Shown here piece by piece: positions 1 to 7,123 of a DNA stretch of 12,493 nt. The notes under the pieces are model-generated. The model was not told the origin of the DNA and made no database searches. It worked only from the letters and a program-made list of their open reading frames with translations. Source of the DNA: Thermococcus sp. (GTDB lineage Archaea; Methanobacteriota_B; Thermococci; Thermococcales; Thermococcaceae); assembly GCA_027035445.1 (NCBI GenBank), contig JALVUT010000137.1:1-12493 (forward strand). The letters are read 5' to 3'. The translations under genes and the position numbers were made by a program. Position 1 is the first letter of the stretch, and each line of letters starts with the position of its first letter.

Positions 1-1321
1 CAAAGTTCTCTATTGCCAAAGCCTCCTTCCCACCAACCTCCTTCGCATACTCATCAAGCCTAACCGCAAGCTCAATCTCCGGAGCACCACCAGCCGGCAA
101 CACCGCACCATCCTCGATGATGTCCTTAGAGACCTTGACGGCGTCCTCAAGGGCGCGCTCAACTTCGTCAACCACGTGCTCGGTGCCACCACGAACGAGT
201 ATTGTAACCGCCTTCGGGTTCCTGCAACCCTCAACAAAAATCATATTCTCCCCAGCAACCTTCCTCTGCTCGACGAGCTCGGCCTCACCGAGGTCAGCGC
301 TTGTGAGGTCGCGCACATTGGTAACGATCTTCGCCCCTGTGGCTTTCGCAAGCTTCTCCATATCACTCTTCTTAACACGCCTGACTGCAAGGATCCCAGC
401 CTTAGCAAGATAATGCTGCGCCAAATCATCAATACCCTTCTGCACGAAGACAACGTTTGCTCCAACCTCCTTGATCTTGTCGACCATCTCCTTGAGCATC
501 TTCTCCTCCTGTTGCAGGAAGGCCTGGAGCTGGTCAGGGCTGGTGATCCTGATCTCAGCATCTGTCTCGGTCTCCTTGACTTCCAGAGCCTCGTTGATGA
601 GGGTGATCTTGGCGTTTTCGATCCTCCTGGGCATTCCCGGGTGGACAACTTCCTTATCAATAACAACGCCCCTTATGAGCTGGGTGTCCTTGACGCTTCC
701 TCCTTCCTTCTTCTCGAACTTGATGTTGTCCAGGTCGACCTTGTAGCCCTCACCGACCCTCTCGGCAACCTGCTTGACGGCCTCAACGGCTATTCCAGCG
801 AGATACTCGCGCTCCTCCTCGGCAGCCTTTCCAGTGATGGCGGTTACGGCAGCCTTCTTAAGGCTTTCAACATCTTCGACATCAACTTCCTTGGCGATGC
901 CCTCGAGTATTTCTTGGGCTTTTTCGGCGGCCATGTTGTAGCCTTTGACGATTATGCTTGGGTGAATGTTCTGGTCGAGGAGTTCTTCAGCCTTCCTGAG
1001 AAGTTCCCCAGCAATAACAACTGCAGTAGTAGTCCCATCACCGGCCTCCTTATCCTGAGTCTTCGCAACCTCAACCATCATCTTAGCAGCCGGATGCTGA
1101 AGGTCGATCTTGTCGAGGATAGTAGCCCCATCGTTTGTAACGACCACATCACCGAGGCTGTCGACGAGCATTTTGTCCATTCCTTTTGGACCGAGGGTTG
1201 TCCTTACAGTCTCAGCTATGATTCTCGCCGCAAGAATGTTCAACCTCTGCGCATCCTTACCAACATACCTCTGAGTCCCCTCAGGCAAAATAACAACCGG
1301 CTGTCCTGCAAGCTGGGCCAT
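1..1321 (-). CDS. ths: Thermosome (group II chaperonin) subunit, N-terminal ~440 residues, cut by window edge
   Basis: An ATP-driven double-ring chaperonin subunit that refolds proteins in the cytosol and is usually heat-induced. The minus-strand reading begins [20 protein letters not shown] and carries the nucleotide-binding TLGPKGMDK loop (residues ~42-50) and the catalytic GDGTTT motif (~94-99). The apical region follows ([33 protein letters not shown]), then the start of the second intermediate/equatorial part ([40 protein letters not shown]). Family members are ~545 residues, so about 105 C-terminal residues lie outside the window. The ATG at 1321 is preferred because GGAGGTG lies about 7-8 bases upstream; an in-frame ATG at 1327 is too close to it. 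No frame disruption is seen. The gene stands alone behind its own promoter. I cannot tell alpha from beta subunit. Confidence 0.97.
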   Translation of the reverse strand, partial: MAQLAGQPVVILPEGTQRYVGKDAQRLNILAARIIAETVRTTLGPKGMDKMLVDSLGDVVVTNDGATILDKIDLQHPAAKMMVEVAKTQDKEAGDGTTTAVVIAGELLRKAEELLDQNIHPSIIVKGYNMAAEKAQEILEGIAKEVDVEDVESLKKAAVTAITGKAAEEEREYLAGIAVEAVKQVAERVGEGYKVDLDNIKFEKKEGGSVKDTQLIRGVVIDKEVVHPGMPRRIENAKITLINEALEVKETETDAEIRITSPDQLQAFLQQEEKMLKEMVDKIKEVGANVVFVQKGIDDLAQHYLAKAGILAVRRVKKSDMEKLAKATGAKIVTNVRDLTSADLGEAELVEQRKVAGENMIFVEGCRNPKAVTILVRGGTEHVVDEVERALEDAVKVSKDIIEDGAVLPAGGAPEIELAVRLDEYAKEVGGKEALAIENF

Positions 1322-1404
1322 CCCCATCCACCTCCCATCATTCGTTTTTGGGTGGGTCGAGGGCTTTTAGTTACAATTGGTGCTTTCAAGTTATTGTTCC
1401 TTTG

Positions 1405-1422
1405 GTCTATTTATAAAATTTT
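1405..1422 (-). promoter_or_regulatory. Thermosome promoter (TATA box)
   Basis: On the minus strand an A/T-rich element with core TTTATAAA lies at 1410-1417, preceded by purine/A-rich bases that could serve as BRE. Transcription would start near 1388, about 25 bases downstream, giving a leader of roughly 65 bases, longer than is common in this group. A heat-shock regulator (Phr) site might be expected near the start site, but I cannot assign one by eye. Confidence 0.6.
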
Positions 1423-1464
1423 CGGTCTTTCAATCCCGACATGTACACAACACGTGAAGCCCTG

Positions 1465-1496
1465 TCCACTATAAAAAGTGGAGGAAATGGAAAAAA
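1465..1496 (-). terminator. Likely terminator after permease remnant (T6 tract plus hairpin)
   Basis: Read on the minus strand, a run of six T (1491-1496) follows the permease stop codon within two bases. It is followed by an inverted repeat with 6-base arms TCCACT/AGTGGA (1465-1470 and 1477-1482) around a 6-base loop. Oligo-T is the main termination signal in Thermococcales, so the T tract is probably the working part. It would insulate the thermosome promoter just downstream. Confidence 0.45.
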
Positions 1497-1497
1497 T

Positions 1498-2591
1498 TCA
1501 TTTCTGCCCCCTGTTGTACAGTTTGTCATAGTACTCACCGAGCAGATTCCTAGCGATGGTTTCCTCGCCAAGTTGCTTCCATCTCCCTCTGGAGGCATAG
1601 TACAATATGACACCGAACACGATCCAAAGGATCAGTACACCGTATTCATACGGCCATTCCAGACTCATTGATGTACCGGGGATTAGGGGTATGAGGACGA
1701 CTATTATGACCAGGGCAAGTGCAATTGCACCCGTGAAAATCCCTCCAGGGGTCCGGAATGGCCTTTCCAGTTTGGGGTACCTGCTCCTCATTAGGATCAT
1801 TGATAGCACGGAGATACCCCATGCAACTCCGATAGCCACCCCTGTTATATCAAGGAACCATGCCAATGCCCCTAGACCCAGCATCCCAAAGCCGATTGAC
1901 ACAGCGGTGGATAATATAAGTGCATTTGTTGGGGTACCATGCTTCTCATGAAGCTTTGAGAACGTTTTAGGGAGGAGTCCCATCCTAGACATGCTGAATA
2001 CCAGCCTCGAACCTGCGAGAACCGCTGCATTCCAGCTCGTAACAAGACCTAGGAATCCAGCTAGCCACATTATATATCCCAGGGGTTTGGCTATCGTTGC
2101 CATTTCACTTATCAGCCCTCTGCTTAAATGTACAGACTGTGAAACAGGTAGCATTATCGCTCCAGCAAACATTTCAAGTATGTAGAATAACCCAGCTAAC
2201 GTTACAGAGGCTACAATTGCCAGAGCAAACTTCTTCTCCGTGACTGCACTTTCCTCGCCAATCATTGTTAACATTGAAAATCCAGTCAGTAGCCTATTGT
2301 TATCAGGGTAAACCTCAGTGGAGACTCAACTGAAGAGATGCCCTTGGGAAACAGTGGATGCATGTTTGCAAGTGACCCCTTTGTCAGTGCCACTCCCAAA
2401 GCAATGATACCAATTCCAATGAGGGTTAAAAACATTATCATCTGGAATCCCTGAGCAAGTTTAACGCCCCTGTAGTTCAGGTAGAAGAAGAACAGCGCCC
2501 CTGCAATTCCCAGGAGCAGTGAGGGCAGATACACCGGTGTCCCTGCTATGGAGTATATCGGTATCGTGTTCAGCTGGGGGAAGAATTCAGA
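1498..2591 (-). pseudogene. APC-superfamily amino acid permease, broken: N-terminus missing and one frameshift
   Basis: The remains of a membrane amino-acid/polyamine-type permease lie in two reading frames. The upstream part (2591 down to 2286) reads from SEFFPQLNTIPIYS through the membrane segments LLLGIAGALFFFYLNY and MIMFLTLIGIGIIALGV, and stops at TGA 2286-2288 after LITIGY. The downstream part (about 2287 to 1498) continues as TGFSMLTMIGEES, matching the family's conserved GF...T..EE segment, then AVLAGSRLVFSMSRMGLLPK, RYPKLERPFRTPGG and several more hydrophobic spans, ending NRGQK. One missing base near 2284-2291 explains the break. The first membrane segments (about 100 residues) are absent: in-frame reading upstream meets the stop codon of the dipeptidase at 2592-2594. 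About 360 residues remain, against roughly 460 in an intact member. Internal starts (GTG 2534, ATG 2274) could give partial products, but neither has a convincing ribosome site. Confidence 0.85.
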
Positions 2592-3605
2592 TCACCTCAT
2601 AACCTTTTTAACAACCTCCAAAAAGTTCTCCCCAAGGATGAGTCTTATATCCCCCTCACTGTACCCTCTTTCTGCCAGTTTTTCCGTGAGCTTGGGGAGG
2701 TCTGCGTCGCTCGCCAGATCCTTCGTGTATATGTTATTGAGGGGCAGGTATTTCCTCTCCTCTTCGCTCAGATATTTCAGTGTATAGTCAAAGAAATCCA
2801 AACCCAGTCCAACGTGTTTGATGCCAACCAGCTCCACTATATGGTCCACATGGTTGAGTAGTTTGTCAAGTGTTGGGCTCCTCTCATCAATGAAGAGCCC
2901 CGCGGCGTTCATTCCAATTACCCCCCCACTTTCAGCTATTGCTTGTATCTGCTCGTCGGTTAAATTCCTTGGATGATTCACCAGTGCCCTGCAGTTCGAA
3001 TGGGATGCAATAACAGGCCCTTTGGAGAACTCCATGACATCCCAGAAGCCAGGGTCGTTTAGGTGAGAAACATCTATGAGTATCCCGAGCTTCTGAGCCT
3101 CTTCAAGCACCTCAACGCCAAAGGGGGATAGTCCTCCGGGAGTTCCTGATTTTTGGGGCTTTAGAAATGCTCCATCCCCAAGGTAATTTCTCCTGCTGTG
3201 CGTCAGGGTGAGCACCCTGAGCCCGAGCTTATAGAATATTCTCAAAAGGGCTATATCATTTCCCAAAGGCTCCGCACCTTCCATACCCAGTATAAAGGCT
3301 ATTTTTCCACCCTTATAGGCTTCCATCACCTCCTTATAGTTATGGCATAGGGCTATCCCCGGAGTGGCATCAATCTCCTCGTAAAGGTAGGAGATATAAT
3401 CCAGCGCATGTCTCAGTGCCATTTCCGGCAAAGAAGCATTGTCAAGGTATATCGCAAGCACCCTGCCATTCACACCCCCTTTTTTCATGTCAGGGAGGAA
3501 ATCTTCTGCAATAACGTTCTTTCTGCCTGCTTTATGCTCCCTAAACACATTGTATAAGATATCCGAATGGGCGTCGAATACGAGAGCTTCTTCGTGTATG
3601 CCCAC
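2592..3605 (-). CDS. Membrane-dipeptidase-like metallopeptidase, family M19
   Basis: A binuclear zinc dipeptidase of the renal dipeptidase family, which typically cleaves L-Xaa-D-Xaa and related dipeptides. All expected metal ligands are visible (numbered from the GTG at 3614): H16 and D18 in FDAHSD, E112 in GMEGAE, H184 in DVSHLND, H205 in ASHSNCRAL and D273 in HVGLGLDFFD. The C-terminus ILGENFLEVVKKV is the family's usual ending, so the protein is complete at about 337 residues. There is no signal peptide or membrane anchor, so it is probably cytosolic. The start chosen is GTG 3605, with GAGGTGAT four bases upstream. GTG 3614 overlaps the stop of the upstream M55 gene by four bases and is an alternative, but it lies inside that ribosome site. 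It is translationally coupled to the D-aminopeptidase, and its stop abuts the truncated permease directly. Confidence 0.93.
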   Translation of the reverse strand: MGIHEEALVFDAHSDILYNVFREHKAGRKNVIAEDFLPDMKKGGVNGRVLAIYLDNASLPEMALRHALDYISYLYEEIDATPGIALCHNYKEVMEAYKGGKIAFILGMEGAEPLGNDIALLRIFYKLGLRVLTLTHSRRNYLGDGAFLKPQKSGTPGGLSPFGVEVLEEAQKLGILIDVSHLNDPGFWDVMEFSKGPVIASHSNCRALVNHPRNLTDEQIQAIAESGGVIGMNAAGLFIDERSPTLDKLLNHVDHIVELVGIKHVGLGLDFFDYTLKYLSEEERKYLPLNNIYTKDLASDADLPKLTEKLAERGYSEGDIRLILGENFLEVVKKVMR

Positions 3606-3610
3606 TTCTA

Positions 3611-4456
3611 TCACCTCAACAATGTGTACGGGTAGAGACGTGGAGCGGCGAGCAAGAGAAGTTCAAAGATTTTGTAGCCTTCGATTATATTTTTGGCTTT
3701 ATACCGAATGGTCTTTCCATCCAGGCGCTCCACAAAGGGCAGGAGCTCTGCAACGTCGGCCATCTCGCTCCCCAGGAATCTGAGGGTGAATTCCACGGGC
3801 TCATCAGGCTTCAGGGGTTTCAGTTCCCCATTTTTAAACTTCTCGGAAGCCCTGGAAACTGCAACCTTCAGTTCCTCCTTTATCTTTTTTATGCTTGGAC
3901 TCACGGCAGAGAAGCGCGAGAAAGAGCGCTTGAACACAACCCGCTCTGCCCAGGGGGTAAATCTCTTAACGTCATCTTCGAGCAGTTTTGCATCTCCCGC
4001 TACCAACCCCACGGGAACCCCGTAATACCCGAGGGCGTAGGCATTCAACAGAAATTCACTGACCTGGATGCCGTTTACCCTGAGCTCATCTACGGAGGAG
4101 CTGCTGTAGGTGTGGTCAAAAGTAGCTTTTCCCGTTCCGGCTTTTGCATGATAGCCCAGGAATATAGCAACGTCACATGTTTCTGCCCCGCTTATCATGC
4201 TGAGGGGCCTCGGAAATCCCCTAACGAGGTCGGCATATTCGGGAAGCTCATCCGGCTCTAGGTTGACCATCGGCCCGTGACTGTCGGCTATCAAGATATC
4301 TTCAAAGCCGTTGCTGTGCAGAAATTCGGCCACTGCAAACGCTATGTCTGTGGAAATCCTCCTTGCCTCCCTATAAAGGGCCCCCTTAACAAAAAGGTGC
4401 TCCCCACTCACAATAAAGGGGAGACCCTCCAGATCTACAGAGACAAACGCTTTCAT
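3611..4456 (-). CDS. dppA: D-aminopeptidase, family M55 (DppA-like)
   Basis: A zinc peptidase related to Bacillus subtilis DppA, which releases N-terminal D-amino acids such as D-Ala from D-Ala-D-Ala. Numbering from ATG 4456, the SVDLEG motif puts D8 and E10 at the same numbers as the DppA zinc ligands. The other conserved residues follow in order: H in IADSHGPM, H in LGYHAKAGT, H in FDHTYSSS (the DppA nucleophile position), and E in VNGIQVSEFLLNAYALGYYG. The length of 281 residues fits the family (~275). ATG 4456 is preferred because GTGAT lies just upstream; GTG 4465 in frame would add three residues. The stop (3611-3613) overlaps the following M19 gene, so the two are one operon. DppA forms a self-compartmentalising decamer in bacteria; the same here is inference. 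The natural substrate is unknown, since archaea have no peptidoglycan. Confidence 0.93.
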   Translation of the reverse strand: MKAFVSVDLEGLPFIVSGEHLFVKGALYREARRISTDIAFAVAEFLHSNGFEDILIADSHGPMVNLEPDELPEYADLVRGFPRPLSMISGAETCDVAIFLGYHAKAGTGKATFDHTYSSSSVDELRVNGIQVSEFLLNAYALGYYGVPVGLVAGDAKLLEDDVKRFTPWAERVVFKRSFSRFSAVSPSIKKIKEELKVAVSRASEKFKNGELKPLKPDEPVEFTLRFLGSEMADVAELLPFVERLDGKTIRYKAKNIIEGYKIFELLLLAAPRLYPYTLLR

Positions 4457-4485
4457 CGATATCACTATACTGTGCTTGTGTATAA

Positions 4486-4500
4486 TGACCTATAACTCTT
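4486..4500 (-). promoter_or_regulatory. Possible promoter of the M55-M19 operon
   Basis: On the minus strand a TTATAGG element (about 4490-4496), preceded by A/G-rich bases, would place the transcription start near 4468. That gives a very short leader holding only the GTGAT ribosome site. A second A/T-rich run with TTTAAATAAT (about 4529-4540) is an alternative giving a longer leader. I see no coding sequence in the rest of the 4457-4666 spacer. Confidence 0.35.
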
Positions 4501-4666
4501 TTGGTCAGTTTTTCACGGATTCATTAATATTATTTAAATTTTATTGATAGATCAACATATCCAGCCTAACAAGAGTACTGGATTCTAACATAGCAAACTT
4601 ATTGAAGCGACCGCGATAAACACCCCTCGGATGAAGGTTATCCCACTTACCCTGCCCGGTGATGGG

Positions 4667-6058
4667 TTACCACCCTTTTATAAAGCCCACAACCCCATCG
4701 GGAACTTTTCCAGCTAAAACATCTTTGATTGACTCTTCAATTATCTCCATACCCTCCTCCAGCTCCTCCTCCGGTATGTTCAGTGGGGGTGCAAGCCTCA
4801 GGACGTTTCCATACTTTCCAAATGTAATGAGTATCAGGCCCTTTTCCAATGCCCTCCAACATACTTTTAACGCAGTTACCCTATCCGGAAGCTTTGATTT
4901 CTGATCCTTCACGATATCCACACCGATCAGAAGCCCCTTCCCCCTCACGTCTCCTATGATGCCGTATTTTTCCTGCATTTCCTTAAGTCTTTTTATTACA
5001 GAATCTCCGAGTTTCCTGGAACTCTCCACCAGCTTCTCCTCTGTTATCACCTCTATCGTGGCAATTGCTGCACTCGCACCCAGGGCATGCCCCAAATGCG
5101 TGAATACGAACAGAGGCAGCGGGACACTATCCATAATCTCCGCCCTTCCAACAACTGCGGAGATCGGCATCCCGCCACCAAGGGCCTTTGCACTCGCTAC
5201 AATGTCCGGAACGACACCAAAGTGCTCAATCCCCCACCACCTTCCGGTTCTTCCCATGCCCGTTTGAACCTCCTCGTCAATGAACACTATACCGTGCTCA
5301 TCGGTTAGTTCCCTGAGCCCCTCCATGAATTCCAGAGGGGGGACTATAACACCCGCATCCCCCTGAATTGGCTCTATGATGAGCCCTGCAATATCCCCGT
5401 CGAGTTCCCTTATCTTCTTCTCAGCCGCATCAAGGGCGCGGTTTGAGAGCTCTGATGGATCTTCATAGCCATCTATTCCCCAGGGGTTCCTGTAGGGATC
5501 TGGGTACTCTACAAAATGAACCTCTTCGATTGGAAAAATTGCTCTTTTAACATTTGGATCGATGATGCCCGTTGCCGACAGGGCCCCATAGGTCATCCCA
5601 TGGTAAGACCCTCTAAAAGACAGTATATGTTTCCGCTTTGTAAAGGCCCTGGCCGCTTTTATTGAGGAATCAACACTGTCAGAACCCGAAAAACCAAACG
5701 TTACCTTCTTCTCAAACTCCCCTGGTGTTAACCCAGTCAGTAGCTTGGCCAGCCTTGCAGGGGGTTCAACGTAAAAGTACGCCATACTGTAATTCAAATA
5801 CACATCGATCTGAGATTTTAAAGCTTCAATGACCCTTGGATGGTTATGACCAACGTTGTAAACGGCAGCACTTGCCAGGAAATCTACATACTCATTGCCG
5901 TCAGCATCCCAGACTTTAGAGCCCTTGGCCCTCACAATGGCTAGGGGGTAATATTTCAATCCAGAGGCTTTTGCAAGGTAGGTCTCATCCATCCCGGCAA
6001 TCTCAAGATCCCTGTCAAGCTTCTTTGACGTATACCTTTCAATCCCCTCCCACCTCAT
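4667..6058 (-). CDS. Class III PLP-dependent aminotransferase / amino acid racemase-type enzyme
   Basis: A fold-type I PLP enzyme of the class III aminotransferase family (acetylornithine/GABA/ornithine aminotransferases). In Thermococcales this family also includes broad-specificity amino acid racemases. Numbered from GTG 6070, motifs include [13 protein letters not shown] (~55-67), the phosphate-binding [16 protein letters not shown] (~126-141), [10 protein letters not shown] (~153-162) with Y156/H157 for ring stacking, IEPIQGDAG (~232-240), [12 protein letters not shown] (265-276) and the Schiff-base lysine K295 in [18 protein letters not shown]. The usual Asp three residues before the conserved Gln is Glu here. 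ATG 6058 is chosen because GAGGTG lies 9 bases upstream; ATG 6064 and two GTG codons (6067, 6070) are in frame but crowd or overlap that site. The length of ~463 fits the family. It is divergent from an Lrp-type regulator and upstream of D-peptide hydrolases, so amino-acid racemisation or D-amino-acid transamination is plausible. The exact substrate cannot be read. Confidence 0.9.
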   Translation of the reverse strand: MRWEGIERYTSKKLDRDLEIAGMDETYLAKASGLKYYPLAIVRAKGSKVWDADGNEYVDFLASAAVYNVGHNHPRVIEALKSQIDVYLNYSMAYFYVEPPARLAKLLTGLTPGEFEKKVTFGFSGSDSVDSSIKAARAFTKRKHILSFRGSYHGMTYGALSATGIIDPNVKRAIFPIEEVHFVEYPDPYRNPWGIDGYEDPSELSNRALDAAEKKIRELDGDIAGLIIEPIQGDAGVIVPPLEFMEGLRELTDEHGIVFIDEEVQTGMGRTGRWWGIEHFGVVPDIVASAKALGGGMPISAVVGRAEIMDSVPLPLFVFTHLGHALGASAAIATIEVITEEKLVESSRKLGDSVIKRLKEMQEKYGIIGDVRGKGLLIGVDIVKDQKSKLPDRVTALKVCWRALEKGLILITFGKYGNVLRLAPPLNIPEEELEEGMEIIEESIKDVLAGKVPDGVVGFIKGW

Positions 6059-6110
6059 AGTCATCACCACCTCAAACTTTCTCCAACCCTAACCCAACGA
6101 CATTATCACC

Positions 6111-6126
6111 TCAGATGTATTTAATG
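6111..6126 (-). promoter_or_regulatory. Promoter of the class III PLP enzyme gene
   Basis: On the minus strand ATTAAATACATC carries a TATA-like core TTAAATAC at about 6117-6124. Transcription would start around 6095, giving a leader of about 35 bases that ends in the GAGGTG ribosome site. The spacing is right, but the element is not a perfect consensus. Confidence 0.45.
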
Positions 6127-6480
6127 GATGGAATACACCGCAAAAATGGCGGGTTAAACCGTGGTGTTCCTCAACGATCAGAGAAACAACCCCAGACCCC
6201 TGCAGAGGCACGAAAGCGGGGGCCGCAATAGGTATCACGGTCACCACCGGATCCTTATACTTACGTTGATGGCTCATGTTGTTTCCCCCGCTGGGCTCCT
6301 AACACTGTTTATTTTTGTTATGATATATCAATTTTTTGCATGATTTTTTGCGGATTGTGATATACCCCTCAAATAGTAATTGAGGATATTGCAGACCTAA
6401 AGCTAGACAAATTCAAAAATCGACACAAAGGCTGTTAGTATTTCGGTATCATACTGCCATGTTAATGGTTGATTTAACAA

Positions 6481-6496
6481 AAAACTTTTAAATTTA
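6481..6496 (+). promoter_or_regulatory. Promoter of the Lrp/AsnC-type regulator gene
   Basis: An A-rich BRE-like stretch runs into CTTTTAAATTT (6485-6495), a good archaeal TATA box. The start would fall near 6515, leaving a leader of about 50 bases. The dyad TACAT-N6-ATGTA (6510-6525) straddles the predicted start site, a good position for autorepression. Confidence 0.6.
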
Positions 6497-6509
6497 ATGC
6501 TTGAATACT

Positions 6510-6525
6510 TACATATATCCATGTA
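6510..6525. promoter_or_regulatory. Candidate Lrp-type operator, TACAT-N6-ATGTA
   Basis: A perfect inverted repeat with 5-base arms separated by ATATCC, centred about 30 bases downstream of the TATA box of the regulator gene and therefore over its likely start site. Its position suggests autoregulation; the assignment to this protein is inference. Confidence 0.4.
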
Positions 6526-6565
6526 GTCCGAGGGGTGCACACCGGAGCCTTTGGAGGGGATCGGC

Positions 6566-7033
6566 ATGAGAAGTAGGGGGAAGATGGAGCTCGATGATAT
6601 TGACAAGGCGATATTAAGGCTCTTGCAGGAAGATGGAAGGATGAGCTATTCCGAGATAAGCAGAAGAATAAAAGTTCCAGAGTCCACAGTCAGGGTGCGG
6701 GTTAACAAACTCATTGATAATGGGGTTATCAGAAAGTTTGCAGCATTGATCAACCCCTTCAAAGCAGGATACAGCGTTCTTGCGGTTATTGTAGTGGATA
6801 CCGAGCCATCAAAAATTAGATACGTTATAGAGGAACTTGCAAAGCTGCCCGAGGTGGATGTACTCGGAATAGCAACCGGGGCCCATGATATCTTCATGCA
6901 GGTTACGGCAAGGAATCTGGAAGAACTCGAAACATTCATCCTGGAAAAACTGAATAAGATAGAGGGGATAAAAAGCACGGAGACATCGATATTAACCAGC
7001 GTCAAAAAATGGGGATATGCGAGGGTATTCTGA
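6566..7033 (+). CDS. Lrp/AsnC-family transcriptional regulator
   Basis: A DNA-binding feast/famine regulator of 155 residues. The N-terminal winged helix-turn-helix runs from MELDDIDKAILRLLQEDGR through SYSEISRRIKVPESTVRVRVNKLIDNGVI (about residues 7-56). A short linker leads to the C-terminal RAM ligand/oligomerisation domain (VLAVIVVDTEPSK..., VDVLGIATGAHDIFMQVTARN, ESILTSVKKWG-type ending). ATG 6566 is chosen because GGAGGGGATC lies immediately upstream; the in-frame TTG 6551 is part of that ribosome site. It is divergent from the class III PLP enzyme and faces a dyad-rich region, so it most likely controls that gene, itself and perhaps the M55-M19 operon in response to an amino acid. The effector is unknown. 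A T6 tract follows the stop. Confidence 0.93.
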   Translation: MRSRGKMELDDIDKAILRLLQEDGRMSYSEISRRIKVPESTVRVRVNKLIDNGVIRKFAALINPFKAGYSVLAVIVVDTEPSKIRYVIEELAKLPEVDVLGIATGAHDIFMQVTARNLEELETFILEKLNKIEGIKSTETSILTSVKKWGYARVF

Positions 7034-7054
7034 AACGTTCGTCCTGATCAACCA

Positions 7055-7061
7055 CTTTTTT
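7055..7061 (+). terminator. Oligo-T terminator of the Lrp-type gene
   Basis: A run of T about 22 bases beyond the stop codon, in the short convergent spacer shared with the end of nrdG. It is of the simple oligo-T type used in Thermococcales. Confidence 0.4.
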
Positions 7062-7123
7062 ACGCGGGGATACTTGATGGGTTTTAGCTGTAGTGTATCA
7101 TCAAAGAAATCCAACGACGTAGT

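Larger units (their letters stand above)
6071..6565. other. Divergent intergenic regulatory region (~495 bases) with several dyads
   Basis: I see no convincing gene here. The left part (6130-6300) is moderately GC-rich; the right part (6300-6500) is strongly A/T-rich. Dyads read directly are TGATATATCA (6321-6330), CCTCAA-N7-TTGAGG (6367-6385), GTATCATAC (6446-6454) nested in AGTAT-N9-ATACT (6437-6455), GTTAA-N8-TTAAC (6461-6478) and TACAT-N6-ATGTA (6510-6525). There is also a 9-base direct repeat ATTTTTTGC at 6331-6339 and 6343-6351, and TGATATA recurs at 6321-6327 and 6358-6364. A/T-rich dyads arrayed in this way fit binding by the adjacent Lrp/AsnC-type protein. Which of them are used is unknown. 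Confidence 0.55.

Noticed and set aside
176..1474. Long plus-strand open frame (432 codons) opposite the thermosome gene
   Set aside because: It is exactly antisense to a clear thermosome sequence with all family motifs. Its translation is Leu/Asp-rich with no family resemblance, an effect of strong codon bias in the real gene.
6101..6112. GAGGTGATAATG on the minus strand as an alternative start for the PLP enzyme
   Set aside because: The frame it opens stops after four codons. The enzyme's own start has a better spaced GAGGTG downstream.
6089..6277. 62-residue minus-strand frame upstream of the class III PLP enzyme, possible leader gene
   Set aside because: It has no clear ribosome site, uses arginine codons CGT and CGC that are uncommon in this group, resembles nothing I know, and its end contains the likely promoter of the downstream gene.
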